Positions 39,929 to 49,200 are shown, counted from the stretch's first letter. The stretch is 64,000 nucleotides of DNA from an uncultured Pseudodesulfovibrio sp. (GCF_963664965.1 NZ_OY761823.1:2932001-2996000), one strand, 5' to 3'. The notes: generated from the sequence alone by a model not told the origin. A program made the numbers and translations.

Positions 39929-40324
39929 ATGACGCTCATACAATGGGACGAATCCATGTCCGTCGGACATGATGAAATAGATGACCAGCATAAAAAACTC
40001 ATAGGCCTTATCAATCGGGCATATAAGGCCATGCAAAAACATGACGAGCACATGATGGTCTCACTGATCAACGAAATGCGCGACTATGCAACCATGCATT
40101 TCACAACAGAAGAGACGCTCATTGAAAACTACGGTTTTCCCAAAATGACGGAACACAAATGGCAGCACGCCAAATTCAACAAAACCGTCGAGGATTTTCA
40201 GAAAAAGCAATTCGACACAATGAACCTGTCACAAATATTTGTCTTTCTCAGTCGCTGGCTCACGACGCACATCATGGAGGAAGACATGCAATATGTTCCT
40301 TATCTACCCAAGAAAGAATCCTGA
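39929..40324 (+). CDS. Bacteriohemerythrin
   Basis: 131 residues, four-helix bundle with a di-iron oxygen-binding site. All ligands are present: H21, H57, E61 (HFTTEE), H76, H80, H114 and D119 (HIMEED). Single-domain hemerythrins bind oxygen and help anaerobes tolerate it. Monocistronic, with a terminator after the stop. Confidence 0.95.
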   Translation: MTLIQWDESMSVGHDEIDDQHKKLIGLINRAYKAMQKHDEHMMVSLINEMRDYATMHFTTEETLIENYGFPKMTEHKWQHAKFNKTVEDFQKKQFDTMNLSQIFVFLSRWLTTHIMEEDMQYVPYLPKKES

Positions 40325-40342
40325 CATCCCCCCCCTCAAAAC

Positions 40343-40369
40343 GAAAAAGCCCGCAAGATGCGGGCTTTT
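40343..40369. terminator. Bidirectional intrinsic terminator
   Basis: AAAAAGCCCGCA and TGCGGGCTTTTT form a stem with a 3-base loop between the convergent hemerythrin gene and the gene at 40390. Confidence 0.9.
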
Positions 40370-40389
40370 TCATTATCTGCAAGATTGGC

Positions 40390-40881
40390 TTACTCGCCGC
40401 GAATCTTGAAAAAGGCGTCAGCAAATTCCTTCATGACTTCATCCACGTCCTCATACGCTTCCTTTTTCAACTGAAGACTCGTCGGCGCGATGCCCATGGT
40501 AGCAGTATCCCAATAGACTTCACGCGGAGGAATACCGAATTCGAAATTGAGATGGTACACATTCATGCCGCTCTTGGTACGAATATCCATGATCTTGATG
40601 ATAATGTACCCGACGTTTTCCAGTTCATAACCGGCAGCCGGATAATTATTGACCACGGCATCATTGTTCACTTCCATGCCGCGCATATTCTTCTTGAAGG
40701 CCTCAATAGCGTATTTCTGAACATCCACGGCATCAAGTGCATCGCCTTCGACATCCACAAAAACCATAACATCATCGAGAATTTCAATTTTTTTGAAATC
40801 CTCGGTTTTTCCGGCCATGGCAGACGACTGCATGCAAATAAAAAAAGCCAAAGCCGCCATACACAACATCATTTTTCTCAT
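40390..40881 (-). CDS. Periplasmic protein of unknown function
   Basis: 163 residues with a signal peptide (MRKMMLCMAALAFFICMQSSAMA). The mature part is an alpha/beta domain: VDVEGDALDAVDVQKYAIEAF, VGYIIIKIMDIRTKSG, NVYHLNFEFGIPPREVYW. Not recognised. Start 40881 chosen for the signal peptide and a GAGGT site. Preceded by nothing in the same direction except the tRNA at 41023. Confidence 0.75.
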   Translation of the reverse strand: MRKMMLCMAALAFFICMQSSAMAGKTEDFKKIEILDDVMVFVDVEGDALDAVDVQKYAIEAFKKNMRGMEVNNDAVVNNYPAAGYELENVGYIIIKIMDIRTKSGMNVYHLNFEFGIPPREVYWDTATMGIAPTSLQLKKEAYEDVDEVMKEFADAFFKIRGE

Positions 40882-40982
40882 GATAGACCTCACGCTTGAC
40901 GATTGTCGGGATGTTCCTATTCCGCACTGCATTTTAAACACGCAACGGCTGCCGATGTAAACCCCATCACGAAAAACAAAAA

Positions 40983-41011
40983 GGACTTACGCATATAATA
41001 TGCGTAAGTCC
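40983..41011 (-). terminator. Terminator of the tRNA-Arg transcript
   Basis: A 13-bp stem (GGACTTACGCATA with its complement) and a 3-base loop lie 12 bases past the tRNA; five T follow on the minus strand. Confidence 0.9.
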
Positions 41012-41022
41012 CTGATGATCGT

Positions 41023-41100
41023 GGCGGGCCATACAAGATTCGAACTTGTGACCTCTTGCTCCGGAGGCAAGCACTCTATCCAACTGAGCTAATGGCCCGC
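41023..41100 (-). tRNA. tRNA-Arg (anticodon CCG)
   Basis: Cloverleaf is complete: acceptor GCGGGCC/GGCCCGC, D-arm AGCTCAGTTGGATAGAG, anticodon stem CTTGC/GCAAG with loop CTCCGGA (anticodon CCG, codon CGG), T-arm ACAAGTTCGAATCTTGT. The 3' CCA is not encoded. Confidence 0.97.
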
Positions 41101-41110
41101 GAGAAGAAAG

Positions 41111-41139
41111 TAGCTATCCTTCACCTCTTCCTTTGTCAA
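41111..41139 (-). promoter_or_regulatory. Candidate promoter of tRNA-Arg
   Basis: TTGACA (41134-41139), 17-base spacer, TAGCTA (41111-41116) on the minus strand, ending about 10 bases before the tRNA. The -35 is perfect, the -10 poor. Confidence 0.5.
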
Positions 41140-41285
41140 GGCTACACCCATGAGATAAAAAACAAAAGCAAGATTCGACATGCCCTTGATCGTGCATTCC
41201 ACTTGCCAAAATACCTATAACAAATCTATATAATAGGAAATGAGCGTTGAACGCACGTGTCAACGCATCAGCTTTCAGGAGAGCC

Positions 41286-41852
41286 ATGAACAAAAAACGA
41301 ATAATTCTGGCCGTCACCGGAGCCAGTGGGACTGTGTACGCAATCTCGCTGGTCAAGGCTCTTGCTGACCGCGACGACGTGGAACTGCATGTCATCATTT
41401 CCGCCGCAGCGCAGAAAGTACTCTCCATGGAGACAGACTTTCCGCTCGACGCACTGACCGACGGTTCTCATTCAATACACGATCCATCCAATATCGCCGC
41501 ACCACCGGCCAGCGGTTCATGGCAACACGCGGGCATGATTATCTGCCCCTGCTCCATGGCCACGCTGTCCGCAGTCGCCACAGGCTCGGGGCACACACTC
41601 ATCCACCGCGCCGCAAGCGTTACACTCAAGGAACGCCGCAAGCTCATCCTTGTTCCGCGGGAAGCACCGCTCAACACCATCCATTTACAAAACCTGCTCA
41701 CGGCTGACAACGCCGGAGCGATCATTTTACCGGCATGTCCGGGCTTCTACCACCGCCCGGAAACCATTGAGGATATCGCCGATCATCTGGCCGGAAAAAT
41801 CCTCGACCAACTGGACATCCCCCATTCGCTCTACAAACGATGGGGAGAATAA
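41286..41852 (+). CDS. ubiX: Flavin prenyltransferase UbiX
   Basis: Makes prenylated FMN for UbiD enzymes. 188 residues: N-terminal AVTGASGTVYAISL (FMN binding), SMATLSAVATGSGHTLIHRAA, and PREAPLNTIHLQN near the active site. The start at 41286 follows CAGGAGAGCC. It probably supplies the UbiD at 37460-39304. The UPF0173 gene follows 20 bases later. Confidence 0.94.
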   Translation: MNKKRIILAVTGASGTVYAISLVKALADRDDVELHVIISAAAQKVLSMETDFPLDALTDGSHSIHDPSNIAAPPASGSWQHAGMIICPCSMATLSAVATGSGHTLIHRAASVTLKERRKLILVPREAPLNTIHLQNLLTADNAGAIILPACPGFYHRPETIEDIADHLAGKILDQLDIPHSLYKRWGE

Positions 41853-41872
41853 CAGTCCATCAGGAGGCACTC

Positions 41873-42550
41873 ATGAAAATCACCTGGAACGGCCATGCGA
41901 ATTTCACCATACGGACTGACGACGCCACAATCCTCATCGATCCCTTTTTCGTGGGAAACCCGGCAGCGCAGAGCACGCACAAGGACATCGACGCCTGCGA
42001 TCTCATCCTCGTCACCCACGACCACAGCGACCACATAGGCCAGACCCTTGAATTGGCGGTAAAACACGATGCGGAAGTCGTTGCCATTTTCGACATCATC
42101 CAAAGCCTGATCGTGCAGGGATTGCCGGAACGCCTCGGCGTGGGCATGAACATCGGCGGCACCATTGAACGCCTCGGCATTTCCGTACAGATGGTTCAGG
42201 CCATACATTCCTCCACCACCGGAAATCCCGCAGGCTACATCATCACCCTGCCCGACGGAACTTGCATATACAATTCCGGCGATACCGGCCTGTTCGGTGA
42301 CATGGAACTTTTCGGCAAACTCAACGACATAGACATCGCCATGCTGCCCATCGGCGGACGCTTCACCATGGATGCCAAGCAAGCCGCTTACGCATGCCGC
42401 CTGCTCGGATGCCGCAAAGTCATCCCGCAACACTGGGGCACATGGCCGATTCTCGCCCAAAATACCGAAGCCATGGCCGAGCAACTTGCATTACTCTCGC
42501 CTGACACCGAACTGATGGAACTTGAAATAGGAAAAGCGACAGAAATATAG
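41873..42550 (+). CDS. UPF0173-family metal-dependent hydrolase
   Basis: 225 residues, metallo-beta-lactamase fold. The metal motif THDHSDH lies at 48-54; a second set of ligands is in NSGDTGLFGD and near the C-terminus PQHWGTW. The exact substrate of the family is not known to me. ATG 41873 follows CAGGAGGCACTC. Cotranscribed with ubiX. Confidence 0.9.
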   Translation: MKITWNGHANFTIRTDDATILIDPFFVGNPAAQSTHKDIDACDLILVTHDHSDHIGQTLELAVKHDAEVVAIFDIIQSLIVQGLPERLGVGMNIGGTIERLGISVQMVQAIHSSTTGNPAGYIITLPDGTCIYNSGDTGLFGDMELFGKLNDIDIAMLPIGGRFTMDAKQAAYACRLLGCRKVIPQHWGTWPILAQNTEAMAEQLALLSPDTELMELEIGKATEI

Positions 42551-42587
42551 AACTCCCTCGACGATCCGGGAAACTCTCTCTTTCGGC

Positions 42588-44426
42588 TCAACTGGAACGG
42601 GCTTTTTTTAATCCCTGTAAAGCCGCATGAATCTGTGCGGCTTTCTTTTTGCCGATACCGGGAAGCGACTCGATATCTCCACGCCCAGCCTCAACCATTG
42701 CATCCAGCGACTCGAAACAGTCCCACAATGTACGGGCGGTCTTGGGTCCGATTCCCGGCAAAGAGGTCAGTTCACTGTTGAGCACAGCCTTTTTGCGTGC
42801 CCTGCGCTGCCTGCCAATCACGAAACGATGCGCTGTATCACGCACCATCTGCAAGAACAACAACTCCGCACTGCCCGGTTTGAGCGGCATGGGGTTCTTG
42901 CGACCGGGACGGAAAATCAGGTCCTCAAGCTCTCCGGCCCGACGCGACGGCCCTTTGGCAATGGATGCCAATTCCCAATCAACCGGCTCAACGCACTCTG
43001 ACAGCGCTTTCTCCACAGCCGAAATCTGTCCGCGTCCACCGTCAATAAGAACCAAATCCGGCCACGGCGGTCCCGACTCCACACGTCGCACAGTCCATGC
43101 GGCCAGAGCGGCATAATCATCCGCCGCGCCCTCAAGTTCCGGGAAGGCATACAAACGCGACGCGGCCTTGTCCCGACGCCCCGCATCAAAAACAACCTGC
43201 CCGACACGCATGTCCGTGCCGCCAAGATGGGAAGCATCGATACACTCAATACGCAGCGGCTCCTCGACAAGCCGCAAAACCTTCTGGAGCCGCGCCGTGA
43301 TGGTATCCTTCTTCTCCTTCGCCTGACGCGCAACACTCCGGGCGATATCGAGAAGCTTCTTCTCCTGAGTGGAATGCGGGACGACCACGCGGACACTGTC
43401 GGTCCTGCGGTCTGCAAGCACCTCGGCAAGCACCTCGTTATCCACATCATGCGGCGCGATAATCAGCGGTGGAATAAACCGACCTGCGCCATAGAACTGG
43501 ACAAGAAAACTTTCGAGTACTTCCGGCCCCTCGTCAAGCGTGAGTCCCGGCCAGAAAAAATGTTTCTGATCAAGCAATCGCCCCTGCCTGATGAACAGCA
43601 GGCCCAACCCAAGCCCAGCATCCGTTTCGGCCAGACCGACAACATCACGATCCCGCCTGTCATGGATGACCGCAACCTGACCTTCAACGGTCTTTTTCAC
43701 AGCCCGAATCTGATCCCGGTACTCAGCGGCCTGCTCAAACCGCATCTCTGCCGAAGCCTGCGCCATCTTCTTCTCCAGCGAACCGACCAATTCACCAGAC
43801 TTGCCGGACAGCAGCATCTCCACCCTGTGCACCTGATCCATATACATATTAGAATCTACGTCCCGAACACACGGCGCAAAACACTGATGGATATCGTAAT
43901 ACAGACAGGGACGCACACGATTCCTGAACGCCCCGTCCGAACACTTACGCAACGGAAACACCTTGCCAAGCAATTTCAGTGTGGTGCGGGCAGCGGCAGA
44001 TGAAGTAAACGGCCCAAAATAGACAGACCCGTCACGTACGACCTTGCGTGTCATGGACAGACGAGGAAATTCCGAACGCTTGTCGAGCTTGAAAAGGACA
44101 TACTGCTTGTCGTCCTTCAAAACAACGTTGTAGCGAGGCCGGTGCTTCTTGATCAGCCCGGATTCAAGCAACAAGGCTTCCTTTTCCGTGCCGGTCAGCA
44201 AAATATCCACGGACCGTACCTGTGCGACAAGCGCCTTGGTCTTCGGGGTATGTCCGGTGTTCTTCTGAAAATAGGAAGCAAGCCGTCTGCGAAGACGTTT
44301 GGCCTTGCCCACATAGATAATACGCCCGCGTCCATTCTTCATTAAATAGACGCCGGGGGAGTCGGGATAATCAGCGGCAAAAAATTTGAACTCTTCACTC
44401 ATGACACTGTTGTATTTTTTCGACAT
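42588..44426 (-). CDS. uvrC: Excinuclease ABC subunit C
   Basis: Makes both incisions in nucleotide-excision repair. 612 residues: GIY-YIG domain (SPGVYLMKNGRGRIIYVGKAK), a UvrB-binding UVR region at about 200-240, the RNase-H-like C nuclease (ECIDASHLGGTDMRVGQVVF, VLIDGGRGQISAVEKAL) and two C-terminal helix-hairpin-helix motifs (LTSLPGIGPKTA, IESLPGIGKKKA). Either ATG (44426 or 44402) could start it; neither has a strong ribosome-binding site. Confidence 0.96.
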   Translation of the reverse strand: MSKKYNSVMSEEFKFFAADYPDSPGVYLMKNGRGRIIYVGKAKRLRRRLASYFQKNTGHTPKTKALVAQVRSVDILLTGTEKEALLLESGLIKKHRPRYNVVLKDDKQYVLFKLDKRSEFPRLSMTRKVVRDGSVYFGPFTSSAAARTTLKLLGKVFPLRKCSDGAFRNRVRPCLYYDIHQCFAPCVRDVDSNMYMDQVHRVEMLLSGKSGELVGSLEKKMAQASAEMRFEQAAEYRDQIRAVKKTVEGQVAVIHDRRDRDVVGLAETDAGLGLGLLFIRQGRLLDQKHFFWPGLTLDEGPEVLESFLVQFYGAGRFIPPLIIAPHDVDNEVLAEVLADRRTDSVRVVVPHSTQEKKLLDIARSVARQAKEKKDTITARLQKVLRLVEEPLRIECIDASHLGGTDMRVGQVVFDAGRRDKAASRLYAFPELEGAADDYAALAAWTVRRVESGPPWPDLVLIDGGRGQISAVEKALSECVEPVDWELASIAKGPSRRAGELEDLIFRPGRKNPMPLKPGSAELLFLQMVRDTAHRFVIGRQRRARKKAVLNSELTSLPGIGPKTARTLWDCFESLDAMVEAGRGDIESLPGIGKKKAAQIHAALQGLKKARSS

Positions 44427-44598
44427 AAATTTCGTTTCAAAGCACTATACTGGATTTATCTTCGCAAATCACGTCAAATTATTTTCACATATTATTCAAA
44501 AATTTCAAGCCAATAAACTAAAACAACAACACTTCAAGATTCAATTTTTTGTACGGTAAAAAAATTTTTACTCAATGCATTTTTTTCACTGATTCCCC

Positions 44599-44627
44599 TT
44601 GCCAAGACATCCCAAGTCGGGTTAAAG
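44599..44627 (+). promoter_or_regulatory. Candidate porin promoter in an AT-rich leader
   Basis: TTGCCA (44599-44604), 17 bases, TTAAAG (44622-44627), 56 bases before the porin ATG. The 256-base gap 44427-44682 is strongly AT-rich with A/T tracts and holds no gene. Confidence 0.4.
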
Positions 44628-44682
44628 GAATAGCAGTTTAGGTGTTCACTTGGTGTTAATTGCAAAAAAAGGAAGATTAATT

Positions 44683-46161
44683 ATGAAACGTCTTATCATG
44701 CTCGCAGTTCTGTGCGCCTTCGTGCTCAGCGCTGCTGCAGCCTCTGCTGCAGACATCAAAGCTTCCGGTGCTTTCACCGTTGAAGCTGTTTGGAAATCCA
44801 ACTGGAACTTCACTGACGGTAGCCGTGACGATGTAGCCTCCAGCGCTTTTGACATCGAACAGCGTGCTGACGTTGTCTTCGAGTTCATCGCTAACGAGAA
44901 CCTGAAAGGTGTTCTCTTCCTGCGTTACGGCACAGGCAAATGGGGCCAGGGCTCCTTCGCTCTGGGCGCTGGTGACGGCGGTCAGACTCTGTCCACTGCT
45001 GCTGCAGGCGCACCCATTTCCGGCAGCCGCATCGCTGTCCGTCGCGCTTACATCGACTTCAACTGGCCTGACACCACCATCAATGTCAAAGCCGGTTACC
45101 AGGCTGTCACCCTGCCGAACGCTTTCGGCGGCGGCTCCATGATCCTGGACGAAGAAGTTGCTTCCGCAGTCGTTTCCGGTGCTATCACTGACAACGTTGG
45201 CTACCTCTTCGGTTTCGCTCGCGCTGCCACTGGCACCGACCTCGACGCCACTGCTGCTACTCTGCAGCAGAACCAGGCTAACGCCGACGTTTGGGTTGCA
45301 GCTCTTCCGATGAACTTCGAAGGCTTCAACGTTGCACCTTTCGGTGCTGTTGCTGCTCTGGGCAAAGGCTTCACCGGCGCTAACTCCGCTGGCCTGCAGT
45401 CCCTGAACGCCACCACTGCTGCTGGCAAGGACACCTTTGACACTGCTTACTGGCTCGGCGCTGCTTTCACCATGGATCTCTTCGATCCGTTCGTGCTGAA
45501 AGCCGACGTCAACTACGGTAAGGTCACCTCTGACATCAAGAACAACGAAAAAGACGGTTGGCTGTTTGACGCAGCTCTTGAATACAAGGGCTTCGACTTC
45601 ATGACCCCGGAACTGTTCTTCGTCTACACCACTGGTGAAGATGACAACTCCTCCAAGGGTAACGGCTCCGAGCGTATGCCTATCATCCAGGCTTCCAACT
45701 GGGCTGTCGGTTCCTTCTTCTTCGGTGGCGACACCCTGCTTGACGGTTCCTTCCCCGGCGCTGGCGCCGGTCGTCCGACCTACCTCGGCTTCTGGGCCCT
45801 GGGCCTGTCCCTCAAGGACATCCAGTCCTTCGCTGATGGTCTGACCCACACCGCTCACTTCATCTACGCCAAGGGTACCAACGACAAGAACATCGGTTCT
45901 GCTTACACCAACCTCAATGCTGGTGCCACAACCACCAACACCAACGTTGCTTATGGCCGCACTCTGACTGAAAAAGACTCTCTGATCGAGATCGATTTCA
46001 ACACCGCCTACAAGGTCTACGACGAACTGACCCTGACTCTGGATCTCGGTTACATCAACCTGGATGCCAAGTCCTCCGTCTGGAACTTCAACGGTGCCAA
46101 TCAGAAGCGCAAGGGCGGCGACGCCTGGAAGGTCAGCACTGGTGTTGTCTACGCTTTCTAA
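44683..46161 (+). CDS. Outer-membrane homotrimeric-type porin
   Basis: 492 residues. A signal peptide (MKRLIMLAVLCAFVLSAAAASA, cleaved near AA-D) is followed by DIKASGAFTVEAVWKSNWNF and a long series of amphipathic beta-strands ending in an aromatic residue (GVVYAF), as needed for BamA recognition. The architecture fits the porin family abundant in Desulfovibrio. Codon use is markedly different from neighbours: frequent GCT, CTG, ACC, GGT, few rare codons, as in very highly expressed genes. GGAAG precedes the ATG and a strong terminator follows. General diffusion pore; specificity unknown. Confidence 0.9.
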   Translation: MKRLIMLAVLCAFVLSAAAASAADIKASGAFTVEAVWKSNWNFTDGSRDDVASSAFDIEQRADVVFEFIANENLKGVLFLRYGTGKWGQGSFALGAGDGGQTLSTAAAGAPISGSRIAVRRAYIDFNWPDTTINVKAGYQAVTLPNAFGGGSMILDEEVASAVVSGAITDNVGYLFGFARAATGTDLDATAATLQQNQANADVWVAALPMNFEGFNVAPFGAVAALGKGFTGANSAGLQSLNATTAAGKDTFDTAYWLGAAFTMDLFDPFVLKADVNYGKVTSDIKNNEKDGWLFDAALEYKGFDFMTPELFFVYTTGEDDNSSKGNGSERMPIIQASNWAVGSFFFGGDTLLDGSFPGAGAGRPTYLGFWALGLSLKDIQSFADGLTHTAHFIYAKGTNDKNIGSAYTNLNAGATTTNTNVAYGRTLTEKDSLIEIDFNTAYKVYDELTLTLDLGYINLDAKSSVWNFNGANQKRKGGDAWKVSTGVVYAF

Positions 46162-46210
46162 GCTCGCTTAGAAAACTCGCTTCTAGCTAAAAACCAACCC
46201 AAGTGACACC

Positions 46211-46240
46211 GAGGGCCGGGGCGTGCAAACCCCGGCCCTC
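46211..46240 (+). terminator. Intrinsic terminator of the porin gene
   Basis: An 11-bp GC-rich stem (GAGGGCCGGGG with its complement) around an 8-base loop, then TTTCTTTG. Confidence 0.92.
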
Positions 46241-46278
46241 TTTCTTTGTCTTCTGCCAGAAAACCGACTCTCACCGAC

Positions 46279-46307
46279 TCGACTTTTCATTTCCGGTCGG
46301 ATATACA
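46279..46307 (+). promoter_or_regulatory. Candidate sigma70 promoter of hisD-purC
   Basis: TCGACT (46279-46284), 17-base spacer, TATACA (46302-46307); four of six matches in each box. The start would lie about 60 bases before hisD. Confidence 0.55.
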
Positions 46308-46374
46308 TTTCTCCCCTGACGGAAACACCGGGATGCCCGTATATTTCCCGACAACCACAGCCATAGAGGTCGAC

Positions 46375-47679
46375 ATGCCTTGTAGAACCCTCGAATACTC
46401 CACCCGAAAAGACTGGCCCGCCATTGAAAAATGGATGGCCCAACGCAAGGACCCCGACACCAAGGTCGATGCAATCGTTCATGACATTCTGGAGAGCGTA
46501 AAAAAGCACGGCGACAAGACACTCGTCGAATATACATGCAAATTTGACTGCAAAAATTTCACGGCGGACAAGCTTCGTGTCCCCGTTCAGTCAATCACAG
46601 CCTCTCTTGACGAAATTCCCGAGTCAGATATCGCCATTCTTGAAGAGGCCATTTCCCGCGTCCGTAATTTCCATCTCAATCAAAAAGAGAAATCTTGGTG
46701 GACCACAGCCGAAGATGGCACAATTCTCGGCCAGATGGTCCGTCCCGTCGACCGTGTCGGACTATACGTCCCCGGCGGCCAGGGGGGAGAAACGCCACTC
46801 ATCTCCAGCCTCATCATGAACGCGATCCCGGCACAGGTAGCCGGAGTTCCGTCCATCGGTGTGACATCTCCGCCTCGTCAGGACGGGACGCTGAATCCAT
46901 ATATTCTCGCCACTGCCGCCCTCCTCGGGCTCAATGAAGTATATCTCGCGGGTTCGGCATGGGCCATCGGCGCACTCGCATACGGCACAGAAACCATTGC
47001 CCCGTGTGACGTCATCGCCGGTCCCGGAAACATCTTCGTGGCCACGGCCAAATCCCAGCTTATCGGGCATGTGGGAATCGACATGGTTGCCGGTCCCAGT
47101 GAAATCGCCATTCTTGCCGACTCCAGCGCCAATCCCGCGTGGCTCGCTGCGGACATGCTGTCTCAGGCGGAACACGATCCGCTTGCCGCCGCACTTCTGG
47201 TCACGCCGGACACGAAACTGGCCGAGGCCGTCAAAGCGGAACTGAAGACACAGTGTGCAGCCCTTCCGCGTGGTGAAATTGCCGCGAAATCACTTGAAGA
47301 CTGGGGAGCGGTCATTACGGTTCCGAACATGGAAGCCGCTACCGAACTCGTCAATCTGCTCGCCGCCGAGCACCTTGAACTTTCCGTAGATGATCCTTGG
47401 GCGCTGCTCGGTTCCATCCGTCACGCCGGAGCCATCTTCATGGGACACAATTCACCCGAACCGGTCGGAGACTATTTCGCAGGTCCGAATCACGTACTGC
47501 CCACACTCAGGACCGTCCGTTTTTCCTCAGCCCTGTCGGTACAAAATTTCTGCAAGAAATCCAGCGTGATCGCGGCAAGTCCCGGCTACGTATCCGAGCA
47601 TGGCGACAAGATAGCCCGTCTTGCGCGTCTGGAAGGACTGGAAGCTCACGCCCGCAGCGTTGAGTGCCGCAACAAGTAA
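46375..47679 (+). CDS. hisD: Histidinol dehydrogenase
   Basis: Last two oxidations of histidine synthesis, zinc-dependent. 434 residues. Signature region AGPGNIFVATAKSQLIGHVGIDMVAGPSE, with YVPGGQ upstream and AEHLELSVDDPW plus GPNHVLPT toward the C-terminus. ATG 46375 follows AGAGGTCGAC; the longer open frame upstream covers the promoter. No other his genes in the window; purC follows. Confidence 0.96.
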   Translation: MPCRTLEYSTRKDWPAIEKWMAQRKDPDTKVDAIVHDILESVKKHGDKTLVEYTCKFDCKNFTADKLRVPVQSITASLDEIPESDIAILEEAISRVRNFHLNQKEKSWWTTAEDGTILGQMVRPVDRVGLYVPGGQGGETPLISSLIMNAIPAQVAGVPSIGVTSPPRQDGTLNPYILATAALLGLNEVYLAGSAWAIGALAYGTETIAPCDVIAGPGNIFVATAKSQLIGHVGIDMVAGPSEIAILADSSANPAWLAADMLSQAEHDPLAAALLVTPDTKLAEAVKAELKTQCAALPRGEIAAKSLEDWGAVITVPNMEAATELVNLLAAEHLELSVDDPWALLGSIRHAGAIFMGHNSPEPVGDYFAGPNHVLPTLRTVRFSSALSVQNFCKKSSVIAASPGYVSEHGDKIARLARLEGLEAHARSVECRNK

Positions 47680-47725
47680 CATTACATTAAATAAATAACC
47701 GTACACCAACCAGGGGGAAAGACTC

Positions 47726-48619
47726 ATGGCCGTACTGGAAACAAAAATCACCGAATATCCACTCGTATCCAAGGGCAAGGTCCGCGATATCTACGAAATC
47801 GATGAGACCAGCCTGCTGCTTGTAACCACCGACCGCATCTCTGCGTTCGACGTGGTCATGCCTGACCCCATCGCGGACAAGGGCAAAGTGCTCAACCAGA
47901 TCACCCTGTTCTGGATGGACATGATGAAAGACCTCGTACCGAACCACATCATCGCCACAAACGTGGATGACTATCCCGAACCGCTGCACAAGTACAAAGC
48001 CGAACTTCAGGACCGCAGCGTACTGGTGAAAAAAGCCAAGCCGCTGCCCATCGAATGCATCGTTCGCGGTTTCATCACCGGTTCCGGATGGAAAGACTAC
48101 CAGAAGACTGGCGAAGTCTGCGGACACAAGCTCCCTGCGAATCTTCAAGAATCCGAGATGCTCGAAACCGCCCTGTTCACTCCGTCCACCAAGGCCGAGC
48201 TGGGCGATCATGACGAAAACATCAGCCTTGATCAGGCAGCCGCCCTCGTCGGTGAAGCGATGATGCGTAAAGTTGAAAAACTCGCTCTCGACATCTACAC
48301 CCGCGCCCGCGATTACGCCAAGGAGCGCGGCATCCTGATAGCAGACACCAAATTCGAATTCGGCATGCTCGGTGATGAACTCATCCTCATCGACGAAGTG
48401 CTGACCCCGGATTCCTCACGTTTCTGGCCCATGGACGGATACAAACCGGGCCAGTCCCAGCCCAGCTTCGATAAGCAGTATTTCCGCGACTGGCTGGTGG
48501 AAATCGGCTTCAACAAGCAGCCCCCGGCGCCGAGCATTCCGGAAGACATTGCAGCCCAGACCCGTGCAAACTACATGGAAGCGTACAAGCTGCTCACCGG
48601 CAGTGAACTTGAAATTTAA
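47726..48619 (+). CDS. purC: Phosphoribosylaminoimidazole-succinocarboxamide synthase
   Basis: SAICAR synthase of purine synthesis. 297 residues, the longer type. Family blocks: KGKVRDIYEIDETSLLLVTTDRISAFD, PIECIVRGFITGSGWKDYQ, KFEFG and LIDEVLTPDSSRFWP. CAGGGGG precedes the ATG. 46 bases after hisD and 9 before the microprotein gene. Confidence 0.97.
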   Translation: MAVLETKITEYPLVSKGKVRDIYEIDETSLLLVTTDRISAFDVVMPDPIADKGKVLNQITLFWMDMMKDLVPNHIIATNVDDYPEPLHKYKAELQDRSVLVKKAKPLPIECIVRGFITGSGWKDYQKTGEVCGHKLPANLQESEMLETALFTPSTKAELGDHDENISLDQAAALVGEAMMRKVEKLALDIYTRARDYAKERGILIADTKFEFGMLGDELILIDEVLTPDSSRFWPMDGYKPGQSQPSFDKQYFRDWLVEIGFNKQPPAPSIPEDIAAQTRANYMEAYKLLTGSELEI

Positions 48620-48628
48620 GGAGCAGTC

Positions 48629-48721
48629 ATGCAAGAATGGTTGCAACTCGTCGGATTGGTGATTCTCGGACTCGTCGTAGGACGCTTTATCCGCACCAAA
48701 ATCGGCGGCGGAGGCGGCTGA
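48629..48721 (+). CDS. 30-residue single-pass membrane microprotein
   Basis: MQEWLQLVGLVILGLVVGRF, then IRTKIGGGGG. One hydrophobic helix (about 6-20) followed by basic residues and five terminal glycines. A perfect AAGGAG site lies six bases before the ATG, and the gene starts 9 bases after purC. Predicted to be membrane-inserted with the Gly tail in the cytoplasm. Function unknown. Coding is supported by the ribosome-binding site and composition, not by homology. Confidence 0.65.
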   Translation: MQEWLQLVGLVILGLVVGRFIRTKIGGGGG

Positions 48722-48803
48722 GGACCGAAAAACGGTTCATGTGGCTGGACGCCGCCTGAAAAAAATGATGAAAACAAATAGTTGCCATGAGGGGATGGGT
48801 CGC

Positions 48804-48832
48804 TTGACAGGCTCAGCGAAACCCAATATGTA
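48804..48832 (+). promoter_or_regulatory. Sigma70-type promoter of the rpsF operon
   Basis: Perfect TTGACA (48804-48809), 17-base spacer, TATGTA (48827-48832). The likely start at about 48840 gives a 60-base leader for rpsF. Confidence 0.75.
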
Positions 48833-48898
48833 ACCCCTCTTGCCTTGCTCTCCTCTTTATTTGGAGAAGGGCCAATGACCAAAAGGAGTAACTGAAAA

Positions 48899-49189
48899 AT
48901 GGCTAACAACTACGAGACGCTCGTGCTTCTCTCTCCCGAGTTGGCTGAGGAAAACAGGAAAGAAATCCTGGAAGGCCTCACCACCATCGTGGATCGCGAA
49001 GGCGGCAAAATGGTTGAGACCGACGACTGGGGAATGCGCCCGCTCGCATACCCTGTCCAGAAGCAGACCCGCGGCTACTACGTACGTCTGGTCTTTGAAG
49101 CCCCCGGTGCGCTGGTGGCTGAACTGGAACGTAACATCCGCATCACCGACGGCATCTTCAAGTTCATGACCGTCAAACTGGCTGCCTAG
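48899..49189 (+). CDS. rpsF: 30S ribosomal protein S6
   Basis: 96 residues, normal length. Starts [43 protein letters not shown] is the diagnostic block. Binds 16S rRNA in complex with S18, whose gene follows 11 bases later. AAAAGGAG lies before the ATG. Confidence 0.97.
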   Translation: MANNYETLVLLSPELAEENRKEILEGLTTIVDREGGKMVETDDWGMRPLAYPVQKQTRGYYVRLVFEAPGALVAELERNIRITDGIFKFMTVKLAA

Positions 49190-49200
49190 GAGGTCCCACC

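Noticed and set aside
44677-45858. 393-codon frame antisense to the porin gene
   Set aside because: Caused by the extreme codon bias of the porin gene, not by a real gene.
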